Assembly (NCBI RefSeq): GCF_000003605.2
Contig: NW_003133723.1
Span: forward strand, 1 to 42,761
Origin: Saccoglossus kowalevskii
Lineage: Eukaryota; Hemichordata; Enteropneusta; Harrimaniidae
DNA: 42,761 nucleotides
Direction of reading: 5' to 3'
Shown: positions 35,159-42,761 of the stretch, one piece after another
Position numbering within the stretch: position 1 is the stretch's first letter
Layout of the letters: every line of letters begins with the position of its first letter
Position numbers and translations under genes: made by a program
The notes under the pieces: generated by a model
What the model was told of the DNA's origin: nothing
Seen by the model: the letters and a program-made list of their open reading frames with translations, nothing else
The model's database searches: none

Positions 35159-35885
35159 TGGTTAGTACTTGCATGGGTGACAACCTGAGAAAACCAGCGG
35201 GTGACACACTTTTGAGTTTTTGCAGTCTGCACCTATTTGGTCCAAGCTGTTAACACAGCGTGCAAAGTTCTCCAAAGCGATTTTAAAGTTGCTAGATTTG
35301 TTTGTTTATTTGACCTAAGTTGTTGTTATATCGAACCATGTAGTTATAAAGTATGAAAAATGACTAAAATCTATTTGAAACCTCTCAGGTTACCAGAATG
35401 TCATATGAGCCGGCCGTAAAATGTGCAAATACATCTTAAAAATGTAAAAAGCGATTGAAAAGTTGGTGAATTTGCGTGTATATTCCCCCTATGTCATTTC
35501 ATATAGAACTCCGCAGTTAAATTTACAACAAAATTATGTAAAAGTTTAAAACAGCTATTAATGTTGGCACATTGTACCACTACCCAAGCGCAAAGTGAAT
35601 CACAAAGTGCTTACAAAGTTGTCAAAATCTAGTGCAAATTTGGCAGATTTACATGGAAATGTTACCTATTCTGTTACATTATCGAATCCAGTTGTTAAAA
35701 GTTCGCGAAAGTGAATGAATATGTCACAAAAGGCCGTTTGAATATCGTAGTGGCTATCGTAGGATGTAGAATTTTTAAACATTTCCATACATAAAATGGC
35801 CGCCAATTACGATGATTTTTAAATGACCCTGATAGATGAGTGGTCAGATGATCGACCGATAATGGAAGTAAAGTGCAATCGGTCG
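35159..35885 (+). repeat. Monomer U50, A-type
   Basis: 5S relic 35096-35214. The T-run is shortened (cacacttttgag, T4). cgattttaaag and tctcaggttacc are local changes. Confidence 0.93.
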
Positions 35886-36626
35886 TGGGTAACTCTTGCA
35901 TGGGTGACAACATGAGCAAACCAGCGGGTGACACATTTTTGAGTTTTTGCAGTCTGCACATATTTGGTCCAAGCTGTTAACACAGCGTGCAAATTTCTCC
36001 AACGCGATTCCAAAGTTGCTAGATTTGTTTGTTTATTTGACCTAAGTTGTTATTATATAGAACCATGCAGTTATTAAGTATGAAAAATGACTGAAATCCA
36101 TTTGAAACCTCTCATGTTAGCAGAATGTCATATGAGCCGGCCGTAAAACGTGCAAATACATCTTAAAATGTAAAAAGCGATTGAAAAGTTGGTGAATTTG
36201 CGTGTATATTCCCCCTATGTCATTTCATATAGAACTCCGCAGTTAAATTTACAAACAAATTATGTAAAAGTTTAAAACAGTTATTAATGTTGGCACATTG
36301 TTACGCACTACCCAAGTCGCAAAAGTGATCAACAAAGTGCTTTACAAAGTTGTCAAAAGCTTGTTGTTAATTTGGGCAGATTTACATGGAAAATGTTACG
36401 TATTTATGTTTACATTTTCGAATCCAGTTGTTAAAAGTTCGCGAAAGTGAAATGAACTATGTCATAAAAAGGCCGTTTGAAATATCGTAGTGGCTATCGA
36501 AGGATGTAGAATTTTTTAAACATTTCCATACGTAAAATGGCCGCCAATTACGATGTTTTTTAAATGACCCTGATAGATGAGTGGTCAGATGATCGACCGA
36601 TAATGGAAGTAAAGTTCAATCGGTCG
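35886..36626 (+). repeat. Monomer U51, A-type, 741 bp
   Basis: 5S relic 35823-35941, with tgggtaactc and atgagcaaacc. It has a dense insertion cluster at 36296-36520. Confidence 0.92.
36296..36520 (+). other. Cluster of single-base insertions in U51
   Basis: Many one-base expansions occur within ~225 bp, such as aagtcgcaaaagtg, gtgctttac, tttgggcag, gaaaatgtt, gtttacattttcg, gtgaaatgaac, aaaaaggcc and attttttaaac. They make U51 741 bp long. Neighbouring monomers lack these changes. The pattern looks like a low-quality consensus, though a local mutation burst cannot be excluded. Confidence 0.7.
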
Positions 36627-37333
36627 TGGGTAGTACTTGCATGGGTGACAACCTGAGAAAACCAGCGGGTTACACATTTTTGAGTGTTTGCAGTCTGCAC
36701 CTATTTGGTCCAAGCTGTTAACACAGCGTGCAAAGTTCTCCAAAGCGTTTCCAAAGTTGCTAGATTTGTTTGTTTATTTGACCTAAGTTGTTATTATATC
36801 GAACCATGCAGTCATAAAGTATGAAAAATGAATAAAATTCATTTGAAACCTCTCCTGTTTGCAGAATGTCATATGAGCCGGCCGTAAAATGTGCAAATAC
36901 ATCATAAAAATGTAAAAAGCGATTGAAAAGGTGGTCGATTTGCGTGTATATTCCTCCTATGTCATTTCATATAGAACTCCGCAGTTAAATTTACAACAAA
37001 ATTTTTTTTTTTTGATTAAAACAGGTATTTATGTTGGCACATTGTACCACTACCCAAACGCAAAATGATTAACAAAGTGCTTACAAAGTTGTGAAAAGCT
37101 TGCGCAAAGTTGGTAGATTTACATAGAAATGTTACCTATTCTGTCACATTATCGAGTCCAGTTGTTAAAAGTCTGAAAAGGCCATTTGAATATCGTAGTG
37201 GCCCTCGAAGGATGTAGAATTTTTAAACATTTCCATAAATTAAATGGCCGCCAATAACGTTAATTTTTAAACGAACCTTATAGATGAGTGGTCAGGTGAT
37301 CGACCGATAATGGAAGAAAAGTTCAATAGGTCG
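36627..37333 (+). repeat. Monomer U52, A-to-D hybrid, 707 bp
   Basis: 5S relic 36564-36682, with gcgggttacac. T12 at 37002 marks the switch. A further loss of about 25 bp at 37171 (aaaagt joined to ctgaaaagg) removes the ttcgcgaa palindrome. Confidence 0.92.
37002..37013 (+). repeat. 12-T homopolymer at the A2/D block junction
   Basis: Twelve T replace the usual attatgtaaaagttt between acaacaaaa and gattaaaacagg. The sequence is A-type before it and D-type after it. It is the longest homopolymer seen in the window. Confidence 0.9.
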
Positions 37334-38062
37334 TGGTTAGTACTTGCATGGAAGACAACCTGAGAAAACCAGCGGGTGACACTTTTTTTGAGTTTTTGTC
37401 GTCTGCACCTATTTTGTCCAAGCTGTTAAAACAGCGTGCAAAGTTCTCCAAAGCGTTTCCAAAGTTGCTAGATGTGTTTGTTTAATTCACCTAAGTTGCT
37501 GTTATATCGAACCATGCAGTTATAAAGTATGAAAAATGACTAAAATTCATTTGAAACCTTCCATGTTAGCAGACTGTCATATGAGCCAGCCGTAAAATGA
37601 ACAAACACATACTGAAAATGTTAAAAGCGATTGAAAAGTTGGTGGATTTGCGTTTATATTCCCCCTAAGTCATTTCATGTAGAACCCCGCAGTTAAATTT
37701 AGAACAAAATTATGTAAAAGTCAAAAACAGCTATTTATGTTGGCACATTGTACCACTACCCAAGCGCAAAGTGATTAACAAAGTGCTTACAAAGTTGTGA
37801 AAAGCATGTGCAAAGTTGGTAGATTTGCATGGAAATGTTACCTATTCTGTTACATTATCGAGTCCAGTTGTTAAAAGTTCGCGAAAGTGAATGAATATGT
37901 TATTAAAGGCCCTTTGAATATCGCAGTGGCCCTCGAAGGGATGTAGAATTTTTAAACATTTCCATCAATTACATGGGCCGCCAATAACATAATTTTTAAA
38001 CGACCCTGATAGATGAGTGGGTCAGGTGATCGACCAATAATAGAAGTAAAGATCATCGGTCG
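37334..38062 (+). repeat. Monomer U53, D-to-B hybrid
   Basis: 5S relic 37271-37389, with gcatggaagac as in U18. It then becomes B-type with gtcgtctgc, gtttaattcacc (37480-37491) and gagccagccg. Confidence 0.93.
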
Positions 38063-38791
38063 TGGTTAGTATTTGAATGGGAGACAACCTGAGAAAACCA
38101 GCCGTTGACACTTTTTTTGAGTTTTTGCCGTCTGCACCTATTTTGTCCAAGCTGTTAAAACAGCGTGCAAAGTTCTCCAAAGCGTTTCCAAAGTTGCTAG
38201 ATTTGTTTGTTTATTTGACCTAAGTTGTTGTTATATCGAACCATGCAGTTGTAAAGTATGAAAAATGACTAAAATTCATTTGAAACCTCCCATGTTAGCA
38301 GACTGTCATATGAGCCGGCCGTAAAATGAACAAACACATACTGAAAATGTTAAAAGCGATTGAAAAGTTGGTGGATTTGCGTTTATATTCCCCCTAAGTC
38401 ATTTCATGTAGAACCCTGCAGTTAAATTTAGAACAAAATTATGTAAAAGTCAAAAACAGCTATTTATGTTGGCACATTGTACCACTACCCAAGCGCAAAG
38501 TGATTAACAAAGTGCTTACAAAGTTGTGAAAAGCTTGAGCAAAGTTGGTAGATTTGCATGGAAATTTTACCTATTCTGTTACATTATCGAGTCCAGTTGT
38601 TAAAAGTTCGCGAAAGTGAATGAATATGTTATAAAAAGCCCTTTTAAATATCGCAGTGGCCCTCGAAGGATGTAGAATTTTTAAACATTCCATCAATTAC
38701 ATGGCCGCCAATAACAATAATTTTTAATCGACCTTGATAGATGAGTGGTCAGGTGATCGACCCAATAATAGAAGAAAAGATCATTCGGTCG
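38063..38791 (+). repeat. Monomer U54, B-type
   Basis: 5S relic 38000-38118, with gtatttgaatggg and ccagccgttgac. gtgggtcagg is a one-base insertion upstream. Confidence 0.93.
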
Positions 38792-39521
38792 TGCTTAGTA
38801 TTTGCATGGGAGACAACCTGAGAAAACCAGCGGTTGACACTTTTTTTTGAGTTTTTTGCCGTCTGCACGTATTTTGTCCAAGCTGTTAAAACAGCGTGCA
38901 AAGTTCTCCAAAGCGTTTCCAAAGTTGCTAGATTTGTTTGTTTAATTCACCTAAGTTGTTGTTATATCGAACCATGCAGTTATAAAGTATGAAAAATGAC
39001 TAAAATTCATTTGAAACCTTCCATGTTAGCAGACTGTCATATGAGCCGGCCGTAAAATGAACAAACACATACTGAAAATGTTAAAAGCGATTGAAAAGTT
39101 GGTGGATTTGCGTTTATATTCCCCTTAAGTCATTTCATGTAGAACCCCGCAGTTAAATTTAGAACAAAATTATGTAAAAGTTAAAAACAGCTATTTATGT
39201 TGGCACATTGTACCACTACCCAAGCGCAAAGTGATTAACAAAGTGCTTACAAAGTTGTGAAAAGCTTGTGCAAAGTTGGTAGATTTGCATGGAAATGTTA
39301 CCTATTCTGTTACATTATCGAGTCCAGTTGTTAAAAGTTCGCGAAAGTGAATGAATATGTTATAAAAGGCCCTTTGAATATCGCAGTGGCCCTCGAAGGA
39401 TGTAGAATTTTTAAACATTTCCATCAATTACATGGCCGCCAATAACAATAATTTTTAAACGACCCTGATAGATGAGTGGTCAGGTGATCGACCAATAATA
39501 GAAGTAAAGATCAATCGGTCG
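38792..39521 (+). repeat. Monomer U55, B-type, attcacc variant
   Basis: 5S relic 38729-38847, starting tgcttagtatttgc as in U24. T8 follows cac, and gtttaattcacc is at 38940-38951. Confidence 0.93.
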
Positions 39522-40249
39522 TGCTTAGTACTTGCATGGGAGACAACCTGAGAAAACCAGCGGTTGACACTTTTTTTGAGTTTTTGTCGTCTGCACCTAT
39601 TTTGTCCAAGCTGTTAAAACAGCGTGCAAAGTTCTCCAAAGCGTTTCCAAAGTTACTAGATTTGTTTGTTTATTTGACCTAAGTTGTTGATATATCGAAC
39701 CATGCAGTTATAAAGTATGAAAAATGACTAAAATTCATTTGAAACCTTCCATGTTAGCAGACTGTCATATGAGCCGGCCGTAAAATGAACAAACACATAC
39801 TGAAAATGTTAAAAGCGATTGAAAAGTTGGTGGATTTGCGTTTATATTCCCCCTAAGTCATTTCATGTAGAAACCCGCAGTTAAATTTAGAACAAAATTA
39901 TGTAAAAGTTAAAAACAGCTATTTATGTTGGCACATTGTACCACTACCCAAGCGCAAAGTAATTAACAAAGTGCTTACAAAGTTGTGAAAAGCTTGTGCA
40001 AAGTTGGTAGATTTGCATGGAAATGTTACCTATTCTGTTACATTATCGAGTCCAGTTGTTAAAAGTTCGCGAAAGTGAATGAATATGTTATAAAAGGCCC
40101 TTTGAATATTGCAGTGGCCCTCGAATGATGTAGAATTTTTAAACATTTCCATCAATTACATGGCCGCCAATAACAATAATTTTTAAACGACCCTGATAGA
40201 TGAGTGGTCAGGTGATCGACCAATAATAGAAGTAAAGATCAATCGGTCG
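39522..40249 (+). repeat. Monomer U56, B'-type
   Basis: 5S relic 39459-39577, with tgcttagtac. Full set of B' markers. Confidence 0.94.
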
Positions 40250-40305
40250 TGGTTAGTACTTGCATGGGAGACAACCTGAGAAAACCAGCGGTTGACACTT
40301 TTTTT
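40187..40305 (+). pseudogene. Degenerate 5S rRNA gene, B'-type copy (U57)
   Basis: The relic has the B-type sequence, with ACCCTGA, a 22/23 match to 5S 69-91 and T7 at 40299-40305. U57 and U58 are nearly identical here, so this degenerate form, not a functional 5S gene, is what has been amplified recently. Confidence 0.85.
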
Positions 40306-40977
40306 GAGTTTTTGTCGTCTGCACCTATTTTGTCCAAGCTGTTAAAACAGCGTGCAAAGTTCTCCAAAGCTTTTCCAAAGTTACTAGATTTGTTTGTTTA
40401 TTTGACCTAAGTTGTTGATATATCGAACCATGCAGTTATAAAGTATGAAAAATGACTAAAATTCATTTGAAACCTTCCATGTTAGCAGACTGTCATATGA
40501 GCCGGCCGTAAAATGAACAAACACATACTGAAAATGTTAAAAGCGATTGAAAAGTTGGTGGATTTGCGTTTATATTCCCCCTAAGTCATTTCATGTAGAA
40601 CCCCGCAGTTAAATTTAGAACAAAATTATGTAAAAGTCAAAAACAGCTATTTATGTTGGCACATTGTACCACTACCCAAGCGCAAAGTGATTAACAAAGT
40701 GCTTACAAAGTTGTGAAAAGCTTGTGCAAATTTGGTAGATTTGCATGGAAATGTTACCTATTCTGTTACATTATCGAGTCCAGTTGTTAAAAGTTCGCGA
40801 AAGTGAATGAATATGTTATAAAAGGTCCTTTAAATATCGCAGTGGCCCTCGAATGATGTAGAATTTTTAAACATTTCCATCAATTACATGGCCGCCAATA
40901 ACAATAATTTTTAAACGACCCTGATAGATGAGTGGTCAGGTGATCGACCAATAATAGAAGTAAAGATCAATCGGTCG
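40250..40977 (+). repeat. Monomer U57, B'-type
   Basis: 5S relic 40187-40305. Very similar to U56 and U58; agcttttcc is a private change. Confidence 0.94.
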
Positions 40978-41705
40978 TGGTTAGTACTTGCATGGGAGAC
41001 AACCTGAGAAAACCAGCGGTTGACACTTTTTTTGAGTTTTTGTCGTCTGCACCTATTTTGTCCAAGCTGTTAAAACAGCGTGCAAAGTTCTCCAAAGCGT
41101 TTCCAAAGTTACTAGATTTGTTTGTTTATTTGACCTAAGTTGTTGATATATCGAACCATGCAGTTATAAAGTATGAAAAATGACTAAAATTCATTTGAAA
41201 CCTTCCATGTTAGCAGACTGTCATATGAGCCGGCCGTAAAATGAACAAACACATACTGAAAATGTTAAAAGCGATTGAAAAGTTGGTGGATTTGCGTTTA
41301 TATTCCCCCTAAGTCATTTCATGTAGAACCCCGCAGTTAAATTTAGAACAAAATTATGTAAAAGTCAAAAACAGCTATTTATGTTGGCACATTGTACCAC
41401 TACCCAAGCGCAAAGTGATTAACAAAGTGCTTACAAAGTTGTGAAAAGCTTGTGCAAATTTGGTAGATTTGCATGGAAATGTTACCTATTCTGTTACATT
41501 ATCGAGTCCAGTTGTTAAAAGTTCGCGAAAGTGAATGAATATGTTATAAAAGGCCCTTTGAATATCGCAGTGGCTCTCGAATGATGTAGAATTTTTAAAC
41601 ATTTCCATCAATTACATGGCCGCCAATAACAATAATTGTTAAACGACCCTGATAGATGAGTGGTCAGGTGATCGACCAATAATAGAAGTAAAGATCAATC
41701 GGTCG
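40978..41705 (+). repeat. Monomer U58, B'-type
   Basis: 5S relic 40915-41033. gcaaatttggtag is shared with U57. The end has aataattgttaaacg, also seen at the end of U21. Confidence 0.94.
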
Positions 41706-41749
41706 TGGTTAGTACTTGCATGAGAAAACCAGCGGTTGACACTTTTTTT
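41643..41749 (+). pseudogene. 5S rRNA relic with box C deleted (U59)
   Basis: The sequence runs tggttagtacttgcat directly into gagaaaacc at 41720/41721. The ~12 bp gggagacaacct present in neighbours is missing. That removes most of the box C element bound by TFIIIA in functional 5S genes. The T-run is intact. It is the only full box C loss in the window. Confidence 0.85.
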
Positions 41750-42420
41750 GAGTTTTTGTCGTCTGCACCTATTTTGTCCAAGCTGTTAAAACAGCGTGCA
41801 AAGTTCTCCAAAGCGTTTCCAAAGTTACTAGATTTGTTTGTTTATTTGACCTAAGTTGTTGATATATCGAACCATGCAGTTATAAAGTATGAAAAATGAC
41901 TAAAATTCATTTGAAACCTTCCATGTTAGCAGACTGTCATATGAGCCGGCCGTAAAATGAACAAACACATGCTAAAAACATTAAAAGCGATTGAAAAGTT
42001 GGTGGATTTGCGTGTATATTCCGCCTATGTCATTTCATATAGAACCCCGCAATTAAATTTAGAACAAAATTATGTAAAAGTTTAAAACAGCTATTTACGT
42101 TGGTACATTGTACCTCTACCCAAGCGCAAAGTGATTAAAAAATGCTTACAAAGTTGTCAAAAGCTTGTGCAAAGTTGGCAGATTTACATGGAAATGTTAC
42201 GTATTATGTTACATTATCGAATCCAGTTGTTAAAAGTTCGCGAAAGTGAATGAATATGTCATAAAAGGCTCTTTGAATACCGTAGTGGCTATCGAAGGAT
42301 GTAGAATATTTAAACATTTCCATACATAAAATGACCGCCAATTACGATAATTTTTAAATGATCCTGATAGATGAGTGGTCAGGTGATCGACCGATAATGG
42401 AAGTAAAGTTCAATCGGTCG
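41706..42420 (+). repeat. Monomer U59, B'-to-A hybrid, box C deleted
   Basis: 5S relic 41643-41749 lacks box C. It is B' to gaacaaacacatgc (~41970), then A-type. 715 bp long. Confidence 0.93.
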
Positions 42421-42761
42421 TGGTTAGTACTTGCATGGGTGACAACCTGAGAAAACCAGCGGGTGACAATTTTTTTGAGTTTTTGCAGTCTGCACCTATT
42501 TGGTCCAAGCTGTTAACACAGCGTGCAAAGTTCTCCAAAGCGATTCCAAAGTTGCTAGATTTGTTTGTTTATTTGACCTAAGTTGTTGTTATATCGAACC
42601 ATGCAGTTATAAAGTATGAAAAATGACTAAAATCCATTTGAAACCTCTCATGTTAGCAGAATGTCATATAAGCCGCCCGTAAAATGTGCAAATACATCTT
42701 AAAAATGTTAAAAGAGATTGAAAAGTTTGTGGATTTGTGCGTATATTCCCTCTAAGTCATT
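41970..42761 (+). repeat. Block A3: return to A-type (U59 end, U60)
   Basis: After catgctaaaaacattaaaag the sequence has gcgtgtatattcc, gtttaaaacagc, ggctatcgaagg, cataaaatgaccgcc and, in U60, gggtgacaacc and gtgcaaatacatctt. These are A-type markers. The array continues past the end of the window. Confidence 0.85.
42421..42761 (+). repeat. Monomer U60, A-type, cut by window end
   Basis: 5S relic 42358-42476. The usual gagccggccg is aagccgcccg. 341 bp are visible. Confidence 0.93.

Larger units (their letters stand above)
25750..37001 (+). repeat. Block A2: A-type monomers (U36 end to U52)
   Basis: From about 25750 the sequence returns to A-type markers (gcgtgtatattcc, gtcaaaatcttgtg, ggctatcgaagg, cataaaatgg). 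It stays A-type through U51 and the first half of U52. A C-like tract lies across U43/U44. The block contains the only grossly truncated monomer (U48). It ends abruptly at a 12-T run at 37002-37013. Confidence 0.87.
37014..41965 (+). repeat. Block B2: D-type tract, then B-type monomers (U52-U59)
   Basis: The first ~365 bp (to about 37380) are D-type, with acgaaccttatag and ggaagaaaagttcaatagg. B-type sequence follows. U56-U59 are B' monomers (tttgtcgtctgc, agttactag, gttgatatatcg) and look nearly identical by eye, which suggests recent homogenisation. The block ends in U59 near 41965. Confidence 0.86.
1..42761 (+). repeat. Tandem satellite array, ~728-bp monomer, 5S rDNA-derived
   Basis: The motif tggttagtacttgcat (with small variants) recurs about every 728 bp from base 1 to 42421, always on the + strand. 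All sequence between recurrences is homologous from monomer to monomer. Most spacings are 725-730 bp; exceptions are 706, 707, 714, 715, 721, 732, 733, 741 and one of 281. The array runs off both window ends, so its true length is unknown. Each monomer consists of a degenerate 5S rRNA gene (about 120 bp) and a spacer of about 600 bp. No transposon ends, poly(A) tails or target-site duplications were seen between units, which argues against a string of SINE insertions. Confidence 0.98.

Noticed and set aside
37002-37013. Poly(T) as the tail of an inserted retroelement
   Set aside because: Sequence on both sides is ordinary monomer in register; there is no element body and no target-site duplication.
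1-42761. CRISPR array or phage repeat
   Set aside because: Units are ~728 bp with homologous, not unique, sequence throughout; there are no short repeats with variable spacers and no associated genes.
1-42761. Intact, functional 5S rRNA gene
   Set aside because: I looked for the box A core gctaagcaggg and a full 5' end in every unit and saw none; all copies share the same box A damage.

Overview
The whole window is one tandem array. I count 58 near-full-length monomers of about 728 bp, one 281-bp truncated monomer and a final partial one, all head to tail on the same strand. There is no unique flanking DNA, no intact protein-coding gene and no inserted transposon. Monomers are numbered U1-U60 here; each is taken to start at the recurring motif tggttagtacttgcat. 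Most spacings are 725-730 bp and the sequence is AT-rich. Open reading frames in the window are short, recur at the same place in many monomers and are broken by stops in most copies, so I treat them as by-products of the repeat.

The main result is that each monomer carries a degenerate 5S ribosomal RNA gene on the + strand. The stretch from about 63 bp before each monomer start to about 55 bp after it aligns colinearly with animal 5S rRNA. A CCCTGA motif lies near 5S position 17. Positions 41-105 align without gaps, with about 46-47 of 65 matches by hand. The strongest block is positions 69-91, which covers the intermediate element edge and most of box C, with 22 of 23 matches in the best copies. 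A run of 4-7 T follows exactly where a 5S gene ends and RNA polymerase III terminates. Box A is badly eroded in every copy. The remaining roughly 600 bp of each monomer corresponds in position to a 5S non-transcribed spacer. The array is therefore best read as a satellite DNA derived from 5S rDNA, or a fully pseudogenised 5S cluster. The 5S variant resembles animals more than plants; I cannot name the species.

Two main monomer subfamilies alternate in blocks: A (1 to ~8550), B (~8550 to ~25745), A (~25750 to ~37001), a D tract then B (~37014 to ~41965), and A again (~41970 to the end). A-type monomers read gggtgacaacc, gcagtctgcac, gtgcaaatacatctt and ggctatcgaagg. B-type monomers read gggagacaacc, gccgtctgcac, gaacaaacacatactg and tatcgcagtggccctcg. 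A third type, C (U2-U8), mixes them and has tactaaaaatg and cattaaatgaccgcc. A rare type, D, appears as short tracts in U17/U18, U35 and U52/U53. Block edges fall inside hybrid monomers, as expected for unequal crossing-over or gene conversion. Rare variants shared between distant monomers record past segmental exchange.

Nothing here shows a working gene. Possible activity is limited to Pol III or TFIIIA-related effects from the conserved box C and T-run, or a structural role such as heterochromatin or a centromere. These are inferences. The 5S comparison was done by eye against the remembered animal consensus and should be confirmed by alignment.
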